From Planctomycetota bacterium (GTDB lineage Bacteria > Planctomycetota > UBA1135 > UBA2386), in assembly GCA_016713175.1 (NCBI GenBank), contig JADJPQ010000007.1, forward strand, positions 310,001 to 374,000: a DNA stretch of 64,000 nt, written 5' to 3'. Under the pieces are notes generated by a model. The model saw only the letters and a program-made list of their open reading frames with translations. It ran no database searches and had not been told where the DNA came from. Below are positions 9,790-19,700 of the stretch, piece by piece (positions within the stretch are counted from its first letter, which is position 1; each line of letters opens with the position of its first letter). Both the position numbers and the translations under genes were made by a program.

Positions 9790-12700
9790 TCAGCGCCGCT
9801 CGATGGCGCGGCGCCGGCCCACGCGCGCGTCGTAAACGACGACTTCGCCTTTGTGCATCATCACTGCCAGCTCCTGGCCATCGGGTGAGAACGCGAGCTG
9901 CGTCGGTTCCAGCCGGTCCGCCAGGTCAGCCGCGAGCGCGCCGGTGTCCGGGTCCCACAAGTGCACGCCGCCGCGCGACGTCGTGGCGATACGCTTGCCG
10001 TCCGGGTGCCACGCCGCACCTGCGGGCTGGCCCTCGCCGCCGCCGAGATTGCGTTGCAGCGCGAGCGTCTTGCCGTCACGCAGCGCGACCGCGGCGCCCT
10101 CGCCGAGCGTGGCGAGGCGGGTGCCGTCGTGGCTCCAGAACACCGCCCACGGCAAACCTTGGACCTTGCAAGTCGTCACGATCCGGTCGTGCAAGGGGTC
10201 GAGCAGGCTGATTTCGCCGTCCGTCGTCACGCACGCGAGGTCGCCGTGCGGTGCGCACGCGATGGCGCCGGGACGGGCGAAGGTCAGACGGTGCGCCGGC
10301 GAACCGAATGGCCAGAACCACAGCTGATCGCGCACGCGGATCAGCAGCGCGTTGCCGTCGGCGGTCCACGACATCAGCGCCGATGTCTTGCGTTCCTCCG
10401 GTGTGAACGTCTGCCGCAACAGCGAACCGTCCGCGCGGCGCACGACGACGTCGTGGCCTTCGTACCATGCCTGTTGCGTGCCGTCGGGCGACCAGCTCAG
10501 CATCCAGCCGCCCGGCACCGTGCCGACGACCGCGCCGGTGTCGGGGTCGCAGATCAGCGAATGCTGCGTCAGCTGGACCGCCAGCGCGCGTTCCCGCGGA
10601 TGCCACTGCACGCCGCTGAAGAACTGCAGCCGACCTAGAGACGGCTGCACGGTGCGGATCGGCGCCGGGACGCCGAGGTCGAGCAGCGCCACGTCTGCCG
10701 AACGACGACCCGTGGCGAGCCACCGCCCGTCGGGGCTCCAGTCGATCGTCATCCCTTCGCCGGAGTGCGTGCTCGGTAAGGCCCGGTCTACGTGCCACGT
10801 GCGGGCATCCAGCACGTGCACCATGCCGGTGTTCGCCATGGTCGCCAACTGCGTGCCGTCAGGACTCCAGGTGGTGGCGACGACGTCCTGCGGCTGTTCG
10901 TGCCGCGCGCGCACCTGGCCAGCGGCGTCGAGGATCGCGACGCGACCGCGGATCGTGATCGCGAGCTGATTGCCGGCGCGATCCCAACGGCTGGTCTCCG
11001 CCGTGAAGCCATCGTGGGCATGCAGCAGGTTCAGCTCGCGCCCGTCGACGATCCCATCGGGCAATGCGACGCGATCCGTGTGCGGCTGACGATCGGGCTC
11101 GAAACCACTGGCGAGATCGCGACGGAACGCGGTGGCCACGCCGAAGAGTCGATCCACGGACCAGGTCTGACCCTGGTGGCTGATGCCGACCAATCGCCCG
11201 CTGTCGCCGAGCCAGGTGACCGACTGCAGCGTGACGCGCTCGGTCTGCGGCGGCGTACCAGCGACGAGCGCGATCGTCTTCGCCTGCTGCGGCGCGTCGA
11301 TGTCGAAGATCGTCAGTTGGCTGCCGACGGCAGCGGCGACATGGCGCCCGTCCGGGCTCCAGCGCAGGGCGAAGACGTGGCCCGAAAGGCCCAGGTCGGC
11401 GCGCACGGTGCCATGCTCTCTGTCGAGTACCTGCGCAAAGCCGCGGCCACCCACCAACAGCCAGGGTTGCCACGGGTGCCAACGCAGCGTGTAGACATCC
11501 CCGGGCGTCGGCAGCATGCGCCGCTCGGCGCCGAAGGAGCGCAGCAGGTACCACTCGAAATCGCGCAGATCCTCGGCGCCAGGTTGTGGTTCCCACTTCG
11601 CGAGCAGCGCGTCGAGGCGCGTGCTGCCGAACGCGGACCGCGTGGCGGCGATGGCCAAGGCCATCTCGAGCCGGTAGTTCTCGAATCGCAGTTCGCGGCC
11701 GCGGCGATCCAGTGCCTGGCGCGCGAGCCGTTCGTCGCTGGCAAGGGCGACGTTGTGCACCACGAGCAGGTTCACGACGACCGTGGCCACCACAAGCACC
11801 AGGAACGTTGCGCCGATGCCGACCGCGAGGCCGCGATGGCGACGCACGAGCTTGCGCAGTCGATAGACCGCGGACGGCGACCGCGCGACGATCGGCTCGT
11901 GGTCGACGAACCGGCGCAGGTCCTGGGCGAACGCGGCGGCGCTCGGATAACGGCGCTCGGCGTCCTTGTGCATCGCCACGGCGACGATCGTCTCGACGTC
12001 CGCGTCGACGCCGGCGCACACGCGGCGCAGCGGCGGCGGTTCGTCGTCGCAGATTCGCCGCATGGCCTCGCCGAAGGGCAGGTTGTCGACCGGCAGCGGC
12101 AGCCGGCCGGCCAGCAGTTCGAACGCGATCACACCGAGCGCGTAGATGTCGGCGGCGGGACCGACGACCGTGCCACGCACCTGTTCGGGACTCATGTAGG
12201 GCAGCGTGCCGAACAGCTGGCCGGTCATCGTTCGCATCGCCGCGGTGCCGCCGCGATCGGCATCGAGCGAGCGAGCGATCCCGAAATCGAGCACTTTGGG
12301 CCGCAGCGTGCCGCCCTCGTCGAGCACCAGGATGTTGGCCGGCTTCAGGTCTCGGTGCACGACGCCCCGTTCGTGCGCGTGCTGCACGGCGTCGGCGATC
12401 CGCGCGACCAGTTCGCACACGGCGCGCACATCGCCGGCGATTGGCCGTATCGCTTCGTCGAGGCGTTGGCCCCGCACCAGCTCCATTGCGAACCAGGCGA
12501 CGCTGCCGAACTCGGAGTCCTCGACGCCGGCCTCGAACACCTGCCCGATGCCAGGATGCTGCAGGCGGCCGAGCAGTTCGGCTTCGCGGCGAAAGCGGCG
12601 GCGGTCGTCCCCGAGCAGGCCGCCGGCGGTGAGCACCTTCAAGGCCACCTCGCGCCGTGGTTGCTCCTGTTCGGCACGATACACGACCCCCATCGCGCCG

Positions 12701-12969
12701 TTGCCGAGTCGGTCGAGCACGCGATACGGGCCGAGCTGCTTCGGAGCCGGGCCGACTGCGAGGTCGGGAACCGGCGCGCCCGACAGAGCTTGCTCGAGGA
12801 ACGCCGGGGAGCGGTCGTGGCTCGTGAGCAGTTCCTCGACCAGTTGCCGCAGTTGCTCGTCCGCACAGGACGCCTGCAGGAAGCGTGCACGCTCCCTTGC
12901 CGCGAGCGGCAACGCTGCGGCGAACAGGCCGGCGAGGCGGGAGTCTGCGGTCAAGGGCGATTCGTGCAC
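9790..12969 (-). CDS. Transmembrane Ser/Thr protein kinase with WD40 repeats
   Basis: The product is 1059 residues. An acidic helical leader (1-75) precedes a kinase domain at about 80-365: Gly-loop GNGAMG at 89-94, ALKVL lysine at 111, HRD at 205-207, DFG at 228-230 and a YMSPEQ activation-loop end. A membrane segment (GIGATFLVLVVATVVVNLLVV) follows near 375-395. The C-terminal 600 residues contain repeated WSPDG, WHPDGKR and FSPDGQE motifs typical of WD40 blades, probably a beta-propeller sensor. Catalytic residues are intact, so an active receptor-like kinase is expected. The start has no clear Shine-Dalgarno, which is usual here. It converges on the ECF sigma gene. Confidence 0.92.
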   Translation of the reverse strand: MHESPLTADSRLAGLFAAALPLAARERARFLQASCADEQLRQLVEELLTSHDRSPAFLEQALSGAPVPDLAVGPAPKQLGPYRVLDRLGNGAMGVVYRAEQEQPRREVALKVLTAGGLLGDDRRRFRREAELLGRLQHPGIGQVFEAGVEDSEFGSVAWFAMELVRGQRLDEAIRPIAGDVRAVCELVARIADAVQHAHERGVVHRDLKPANILVLDEGGTLRPKVLDFGIARSLDADRGGTAAMRTMTGQLFGTLPYMSPEQVRGTVVGPAADIYALGVIAFELLAGRLPLPVDNLPFGEAMRRICDDEPPPLRRVCAGVDADVETIVAVAMHKDAERRYPSAAAFAQDLRRFVDHEPIVARSPSAVYRLRKLVRRHRGLAVGIGATFLVLVVATVVVNLLVVHNVALASDERLARQALDRRGRELRFENYRLEMALAIAATRSAFGSTRLDALLAKWEPQPGAEDLRDFEWYLLRSFGAERRMLPTPGDVYTLRWHPWQPWLLVGGRGFAQVLDREHGTVRADLGLSGHVFALRWSPDGRHVAAAVGSQLTIFDIDAPQQAKTIALVAGTPPQTERVTLQSVTWLGDSGRLVGISHQGQTWSVDRLFGVATAFRRDLASGFEPDRQPHTDRVALPDGIVDGRELNLLHAHDGFTAETSRWDRAGNQLAITIRGRVAILDAAGQVRARHEQPQDVVATTWSPDGTQLATMANTGMVHVLDARTWHVDRALPSTHSGEGMTIDWSPDGRWLATGRRSADVALLDLGVPAPIRTVQPSLGRLQFFSGVQWHPRERALAVQLTQHSLICDPDTGAVVGTVPGGWMLSWSPDGTQQAWYEGHDVVVRRADGSLLRQTFTPEERKTSALMSWTADGNALLIRVRDQLWFWPFGSPAHRLTFARPGAIACAPHGDLACVTTDGEISLLDPLHDRIVTTCKVQGLPWAVFWSHDGTRLATLGEGAAVALRDGKTLALQRNLGGGEGQPAGAAWHPDGKRIATTSRGGVHLWDPDTGALAADLADRLEPTQLAFSPDGQELAVMMHKGEVVVYDARVGRRRAIERR

Positions 12970-13175
12970 GGTGAACGGGGGAACGAGTGTGGCGGATGCT
13001 ACCGCCGGCGATCGCGACTGTGTGAGCCGATGGCGACCAGGACTGCGGCTCCGGGTCCGTACCGGGGCGCCGTTGGCGCGCTCCGCCGGCCACTCGCGTT
13101 GGCGGCGGCATCTTCACTTCCTCGTCCCAGGCTGCAACCCGGTGCCCGGCTGCGTCGCGAACGAAACCGGCGAGT

Positions 13176-15206
13176 CTAGCCGAGCTCGAACTGCCGCTTG
13201 GCATCGACCACATCGCGATTGATCGCGACCACCGCCTCGTCCAGCCGCGCCGCCAGCTGCCCCTTGCCGGCCGCGAGCCGCACCTGCCGCATCATCTGGA
13301 TCGCCATCCGCAACGTCCGTACGACATCGCCGGCGTCGCTGTGCGCCAGCCGCTCGAGGTCCTGCACCGACCCCCCGCGACTCCAGCAATCGACCGCGGC
13401 GGCGATGCCGAAGTCAGGTTCCTTGATCGTCGTGGTGACCCCTTGCAGCGTTTCGATCGCGGCAAAGCGCCGGACCGCGGCAGTCACCTCCTGCATCAAC
13501 GGCCCGGGCGGCAAGCGCCCCGACCGCGGTTCCGCCGATCGCCGTTCCTCGTGGATCAGCGCGGCGAACGTCGCCGCCAGCTGGTGGATGTCCATCTTCT
13601 CCAGCACGCCGCAGTACAGCAGTTCGGTCGCCTGGATCTCGTAGCCGTTGATCTTCTGCGCGATCTTGCCGCGCGGCAGGATGCCGTCGTCGTCGAGGTA
13701 GCCGGCCTCGCGCAGGATCTGCACGCGATTGAGCAGCGCCGCCCGCGCCGCCCGCCGCTTCTTCTCGCGCCCTGACGCCGAGCCCTTCTGCGCCTGGAAC
13801 GACGCGAAGCTCTTGTCGTAGGCGACCAGCAGGTCGCGGCCGGTGCGCTCGTACAGGTTCAGGATCGTCGAGTACGAGAGATTGAATCGCGACGTGATCG
13901 GCTCGACCTTGGCCGAGTGGTAGCGCGACAGTGGCGCCTCGTAGAGATCCTCGTCCTCGAGGATCGCGATCACCAGCCCGCTCTCGTCCAGTCCCTGGCG
14001 GCCGGCGCGGCCGGCCATCTGCAGGTAGTCGCGCGCGCGCATGTAGTTCATCTGCACGCCGTCGAACTTGCGCAACAGATCGAACACGACGGTGCGCGCC
14101 GGCATGTTGATGCCGAGCGCGAACGTCTCGGTGGTGAACAGCATCCGGATCAACCCGGAGGTGAACAGCCGCTCGACGACTTCCTTGTGGATCGGCAGCA
14201 TGCCGGCGTGGTGGAAGCCGACGCCGGCGATCGCGCGGCCGAGGATGCCGTGCAGTTCGGGGTCCTGCCCGGGATCGAGTTCGAAGCGCCGGCAGATGTC
14301 GTCGAACAGTTCCTCGAGCGCGATGCGCTGGGCGCGGTCGAGCAGGCGCCGGCCCATGCTGCGCTCGGCCTTGATCTCGCATTCCTTGCGCGAGAAGCAG
14401 AAGTAGAGCACCGGCAGCAGTTGCCGGTACTGCAGTTCGTCGAGCAGCAGGGTGTACGGACGCGGACCGAACGCAAGGTTGCGGCCGCCGGCGCGTTCGC
14501 GCTTGTCGCCCCAGCGCGACCGTTCGCGCTCGCGGCGACCGGACCGGGTGCCGTGGCGCTGGTCGCGCGCGATAGCCCGTTCGTGGAACTGCACGGCGCG
14601 CGCGCGCTGCGCCAGCTGGAACACGCCGGCGTGCGGGTGGTAGAGGCGATGCGACAGCGGCACCGGCCGGCGCGTGTGTTCGATGACCTCGAGATCGTGC
14701 GTGCGCACCGAACGGATCCACGAGCCGAATTCGTGCAGGTTGGCGATCGTCGCCGACAGCCCGATGAAGCGGACGTGCGGCGGCGCGAAGATCAGGCTCT
14801 CCTCCCAGACGGTGCCGCGCTCGACATCGTCGAGGAAGTGGATCTCGTCGAAGATCGCGAAGTCGGTGTCGTGGAAGCGCTCCGGATCCTCGAACACCGC
14901 GTTGCGGAAGATCTCGGTGGTCATGATGACCAGCGGCGCATCCGGGTGCATCGTCAGGTCGCCGGTCATCAGCCCGACCTCCAGGCCGCTGGCCTTGAAG
15001 TCGCGGAACTTCTGGTTCGAGAGCGCCTTGACCGGGCTGGTGTAGATCGCGCGGCGACCCTGGCGCACGGCTTGTTCGATCGCGTATTCCGCGACCAGCG
15101 TCTTGCCGGCGCCGGTCGGCGCGGCCAGCAGCACGTTCTTGCCTGCCTCGATGGCGTTCGCCGCGGCCACCTGGAACGCGTTCAGCGTGAAGCCCTTGAA
15201 CTGCAT
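13176..15206 (-). CDS. Ski2-like DEAD/DEAH-box RNA helicase
   Basis: A superfamily 2 helicase of 676 residues from the ATG at 15206 (678 from the GTG at 15212). Visible motifs: Walker A APTGAGKT near 30, TSPVKALSNQK (Ia), the DEIH box near 125, SAT (III) and QMAGRAGRQG (VI). The two RecA domains are separated by an Arg/Gly/Glu-rich insertion at about 200-245, which may bind RNA. The C-terminal part is helical and ends shortly after a conserved Ser/Arg block, so it is shorter than the large actinobacterial Ski2-like helicases. Likely role: ATP-driven RNA unwinding or ribosome/RNA turnover. It is transcribed away from the small gene at 15427. Confidence 0.88.
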   Translation of the reverse strand: MQFKGFTLNAFQVAAANAIEAGKNVLLAAPTGAGKTLVAEYAIEQAVRQGRRAIYTSPVKALSNQKFRDFKASGLEVGLMTGDLTMHPDAPLVIMTTEIFRNAVFEDPERFHDTDFAIFDEIHFLDDVERGTVWEESLIFAPPHVRFIGLSATIANLHEFGSWIRSVRTHDLEVIEHTRRPVPLSHRLYHPHAGVFQLAQRARAVQFHERAIARDQRHGTRSGRRERERSRWGDKRERAGGRNLAFGPRPYTLLLDELQYRQLLPVLYFCFSRKECEIKAERSMGRRLLDRAQRIALEELFDDICRRFELDPGQDPELHGILGRAIAGVGFHHAGMLPIHKEVVERLFTSGLIRMLFTTETFALGINMPARTVVFDLLRKFDGVQMNYMRARDYLQMAGRAGRQGLDESGLVIAILEDEDLYEAPLSRYHSAKVEPITSRFNLSYSTILNLYERTGRDLLVAYDKSFASFQAQKGSASGREKKRRAARAALLNRVQILREAGYLDDDGILPRGKIAQKINGYEIQATELLYCGVLEKMDIHQLAATFAALIHEERRSAEPRSGRLPPGPLMQEVTAAVRRFAAIETLQGVTTTIKEPDFGIAAAVDCWSRGGSVQDLERLAHSDAGDVVRTLRMAIQMMRQVRLAAGKGQLAARLDEAVVAINRDVVDAKRQFELG

Positions 15207-15426
15207 GGACACCGCGTGTGCAGGATGACCGCTTGTTGAGGACTTTCAACAGGCAGACCCGAACTTCCTTTGGCCCACGCCCGGCTCGCTGGTGTCACTG
15301 ACCGCGGCAGCTATGCTCGCGCGAGCTCGTCGATCGTTGCGATCGATGCGTGCGTTCTCTTTTCTGCCCGGTCCCAACGCGGTTGTCCGCTGGTCGCGCA
15401 CAGCCGCTGTAACTCCTGACAGTCCC

Positions 15427-15684
15427 ATGGAAACCAAGCCTGAACCCGCGGTCACGAAGTTCGTCGGCCGACACCTGTCGCAGATCAAGATCCTGTCGCG
15501 TCTGCTCGAGCACGAACTCGATGCCGCCAAGGGCGGCCGCGAAGTGACGATCGACCGCCACCTGGTCGAAAACGTGCTCGACACGCTCGACATCTTCGTC
15601 GACGACTGCGAGAGCGCGGCCGGCATCCAACGCGCCGATCGTCAGAAGGTCGAACAGAAGCCCGCGGTCGCGCGGCTGAACTGA
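15427..15684 (+). CDS. Small hypothetical protein, 85 residues
   Basis: Starts at the ATG at 15427 (METKPEPAVTKF); the longer open frame upstream looks non-coding. The peptide is predicted helical (LSQIKILSRLLEHELDAAK, VLDTLDIFVDDCESAAG) with no signal peptide or membrane segment. No family is recognised. It is divergent from the helicase gene and lies 94 bp before the FtsQ-like gene on the same strand. A cytoplasmic protein of unknown role. Confidence 0.6.
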   Translation: METKPEPAVTKFVGRHLSQIKILSRLLEHELDAAKGGREVTIDRHLVENVLDTLDIFVDDCESAAGIQRADRQKVEQKPAVARLN

Positions 15685-15778
15685 CCGCAGCCCGGCGTCG
15701 TCGGCGCCCGCGTCACCGTGGGTGCGAGGACCGCCGGCCGAGCCAGAGTCCGTGTCGTCGGCACCCCTCAATCCCGCC

Positions 15779-16693
15779 ATGACGTCGCGCCGGTCGCTCT
15801 GGGGCATCCGGTTCGCGGTCCTGTGCCTGTTCGGCACCGTGCTGCTGCTTGCTGGGCCGCGGGCCTACGAGGTCGTCGCGGCCCGGCTGCGGGATCGCGC
15901 CGTGGCGGGGCCGGCGGTCGTGCTGGATCAGGTCGGCTTCAGCCGGCTGCCGGAGTGGCTCGAAGGCGAGCTGTTGCTGGCGGTGGCGCGTGATCTCGAG
16001 CCCTGGCTGCAGGACGGATTGTCGCTGCTCGACGATGACGGTGTCCGGCGTCTGCAGGCCGGGCTGCGCACCGTGCCGTGGGTGCGAGACCTGACGTTCG
16101 AACGCGTGTTCCCGGATCGATTCCGCGTGCAGTTCGATGTCCGGCGGCCCGTGCTGACGGTCCGGGACGGCCAGGCGGAGCCGTTGTGCGTGGTGGATCG
16201 CGACGGCACCGCGCTACCGTTCGTCGAGCTGCCGCTGCCGACCGTGTTCCTCCATGCCGAGTCGTGGCCGGGCACGATGCGGGTCGCGCCCGGCGAACCG
16301 ATCGACGAACCGCGGGTTCGCGCCGCGCTCGGGATCGTCGAGGAATGGCAGACCGAAGTCGTGCCGCTGGTGCCCGAATGCCCGGCGCTGGTCGAGGTCG
16401 ATGCGACCAACCTTGGGGAACGGTGGGCGCTGGGGCCGCGGCATCCGGAGATCCGCGTCAAGCTGCGGCGCCGCGACGGCGCCGCGGTGGTGTTCGCCTA
16501 CGATCGGCCCAGGGGCGCCATGCTGCCGCGGGTTCCGAGCGCCTCCAAGGCCGACGTGCTGCGCAAGATCCTGGCGGCGCATCCGGGGCTCGAGGGGCTG
16601 GTGGCCGGAGATCTGCGGTTTGCGGTACGCTGGCAGGACTGGCTGCAGCCGCGCTCTGGTCCCGACCCCGCGGGCCCGTGGGCGACCAGGTAG
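15779..16693 (+). CDS. FtsQ/POTRA-like single-pass membrane protein
   Basis: A 304-residue protein with a short basic N-terminus (MTSRRSLWG), one membrane helix at about 8-28 and a long outside part. Residues about 85-150 follow the FtsQ/DivIB POTRA pattern: GLRTVPWVRDLTFERVFPD, then FRVQFDVRRPVLTV, then a VVDRDGTALPF turn. This is weak, architecture-level similarity; family searches would decide it. FtsQ belongs to the divisome, yet many planctomycetes divide without FtsZ. The next gene, a kinase, starts 17 bp downstream, so the two probably form an operon. A start at ATG 15722 is possible but would put a long tail before the membrane helix. Confidence 0.6.
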   Translation: MTSRRSLWGIRFAVLCLFGTVLLLAGPRAYEVVAARLRDRAVAGPAVVLDQVGFSRLPEWLEGELLLAVARDLEPWLQDGLSLLDDDGVRRLQAGLRTVPWVRDLTFERVFPDRFRVQFDVRRPVLTVRDGQAEPLCVVDRDGTALPFVELPLPTVFLHAESWPGTMRVAPGEPIDEPRVRAALGIVEEWQTEVVPLVPECPALVEVDATNLGERWALGPRHPEIRVKLRRRDGAAVVFAYDRPRGAMLPRVPSASKADVLRKILAAHPGLEGLVAGDLRFAVRWQDWLQPRSGPDPAGPWATR

Positions 16694-16710
16694 CCGCTCC
16701 CCACTGCCGC

Positions 16711-19700
16711 GTGAAGATCTGCCTCGAGTGCGAAGGGATCGCGACGCAGGAACGCGACCGCTGCGACAGCTGCGGCGCCGTGTTGCTGCCGGTCGATGCC
16801 GTGCATTACCCGGTCCGACGCGGCGAGGCCGATGCCAGCAATCCGCTGCTGGGCACCGTCGTCGATGGCAAGTACCGGTTGAAGTCCGTGCTCGGACGCG
16901 GCGGCATGGGCACGGTGTTCGCCGCCGTGCACGAGGTGTCGCTGGTGCCGGTCGCGGTCAAGCTGCTGCATCCCCGACTGGCGGCGCGGACCGAGTATCG
17001 CAAGAGCCTGCTCGCCGAGGCCCGCAAGGCCGGCCGGGTGGTCCATGACCACTGTGCGCGCGTGCTCGATGTCGGGGAGACGGTGGATGGCACGGTCTAT
17101 CTGGCGATGGAACTCGCGGACGGCGAGACGCTGGACGGCTGGGTTCGCGGCGGCGGTCTGCCGCCTTCCGTCGTCGTCGACCTGCTGGTCCAGGTCTGCC
17201 GGGCGCTGATGGCGATCCACGCCGCCAGCCTGGTGCATCGCGATCTGTCGTCGCGCAACGTGATGGTGGCGGTCGCCGATGGCCGGCCGCTGGTCAAGGT
17301 GCTCGATTTCGGCATCGCCGGTGGCATGCCGCTGCCGGGGCCCGGCGGCACCGAGATCGGTGGCGCCGATGCGTTCGCCAATCCGGTGTTCTCGGCGCCC
17401 GAGGTCCTCGCTGGCCAACCCGGCGATGCGCGCGCGGATCTCTATGGTCTAGGCGTGCTGGCGTTCCTGGCGTTGACCGGGCGGTTGCCGGTGGACGCCA
17501 TCGATCCGCGACAGGCCGCGCGCGCCACCGTCGCGGGCCAGATCGAACGCTTGCCGTCGCTGCCGGGTGTGCCGCGGCGATTGCACCGCGTGATCACGCG
17601 CTGTCTCGAGCGCGATCCTGCCCGGCGGCCGGCAACCGCGGCAGCCGTGCTGGCCGAACTCGAACTGGTTCGTGGCGTCCGGCGGCCGTGGGTCGAACGG
17701 GTCGCCATTGCCGCGTTCGTGCTGGCCAGCATGCTGGCAGTGCTGGCGTTCGCCGAACCGGGCGAGGCGTTCTTGCAGGCGCCGGCGGGGTCCCGGTTGG
17801 CAATGGCGGTGCCACCGTTGCCGGCCGATGCCGCGGTGCAGCACCTGAAGCCCGCGGACCTGGCGACGGTGCGGTGCCTGTTCGGCGGTTTCCGCCCCGA
17901 TCTGCTGCAACTCGAGGTCAGTCGCGACGGTACCGCGCTGTCGCGGTTGCCGCTGCTGCCGGTCGTCGACCGGACCTCCGCCGAACTCACGCTGACGACC
18001 GCGGCGGCGGCCTGGCAGAAGGCTGTCGCACAGATCGGCATCGCCAGCGGCGGTGGACCGGTCGACTTGTCGTGGTCGGTGCCCGGTCGGGCGCCGCTGG
18101 CCGTGGCGCGGGTTCGCGTCGACGGCGAGGCGCCGGTGGTCGACTGGCAGTTCGTACCGGCGCCGGGCACCGACGCCGTGGGCATCCGCGGCGACACCCG
18201 CGTGCGCTGCACCCTGCAGGACACGATCGGGCTGATGGCTGCTGGTTTCGAACTGCAGTTGCCGGATGGCCGTCGCGTGCTGCTCCCGGTACCGATCGAC
18301 GCTGCCGAGTTCGCCCTGGGTGAAGCGCTGCGGGGTGAACTGACCGGGGTTGCCGACCAGGGCGTCGGCACGCTGTTGTTGTGGGCGCGCGACCTGGCTG
18401 GCAACCGGACCGAACTGACGCGGTCGGTGACCAGTCTGGATCCAGGCGTGCCTGGCATCGCCGCGATCACCGGCCCGAACGGCGAGGCGGTCGTTCCGTA
18501 CCTCGGCGATCGCGCCCGCATCCTGATCCGCTTCACCGACGCCGAGAATGGCCTGACGATCACCGTGCGCGATGGCAACGGCGGCCTGCTCGGCAGCGCC
18601 ACCGGGGTGGCTGGCGTCGGACCACACGAACTGGAACTGATCAGCCGGTCGGCGGCGACCCCGCGGTTCCGCGACGGCAACCATGGCATCGAGATCCAGG
18701 ACCTTGCCGGCAACCTGCGTGTGGTCGGTTGGCAGGCCAGCTTCCGCGACCGGCAGGTGGATCCGGTCCTGCGCGTGCGCGCCGAGGATGGCGGTCCGCC
18801 GGCAGTGCTGCTGTCCCGGGACGAACTGGTGGCGGGTACCGCCGGCGCGGCGCTGGACTTCCGCTGCAACCCGGCGTTTGCGTGCGTGCACGTGCGGTTG
18901 CGCGGCAGCGATGGCGCCCCGCTGCGGGACGAAGCCAGCGTACTGACCTGGGAGGCATCGCGGCCCGGCGAAGCCAGGATCACGATCGGCGCACTGGCCG
19001 CCGGTGTTCACCTGCTGTCACTGCGGATCGAGGGAGTCGGGGAACTCGCCGGACGCGAGCCGAGCGAACCGTCGTGGACGTTGCGGGTGTTGCCGGACGT
19101 GCTCGAGATCACCGTGCCGACCGCGAGCTCCCGCTACTTGCCCGGCCTGATCGACGCCGGCGTGTTGGCGTTGCAGGGGGCGCTGATCCGCGATGGCGTC
19201 GGCTGGCGGATGGACCCAGGCATGTTGCGCTTCGTCCATGGCGAACTGTGGATGCGCGGCCGCTCGTGGTCGATGCTGCCGCTGCCCGAACGGCGCGGGG
19301 CCGAGGACCCGCTGCTGCCGACCGTGGCGCCGGCCGTGGGCCGGAACGACCTCGCCTTGCTGCTGCGCGATGTGCTGGGCCGTCCGGTGCGGTTGCGGCA
19401 AGGCGGCGGCGCCGCGCGCACGATCGAACACGAGGGTCGACAGCTGCAGCAGTTCGCGGAGTTCTGGTATCACGATGCCGGCCCAGCGCTGCTGGGCGAG
19501 GGTCTACGGGTCGAGTTCGAGCAGCCGCTGGTGGTCCCGATCCGCCTGCCGTTGCGGTTCCGCGCCGAGGAACGGCAGGTTGTCCGGCTCGGCGTCGGCT
19601 CGGCCGAATACGACGCCCAGGCGTTCACCGATGACCCGGGCGGTGGTTGTGTGGCGACCTTCGCGGTGCCGGCGCAGGCGTGGGTGTCGGCCGCCGGACT

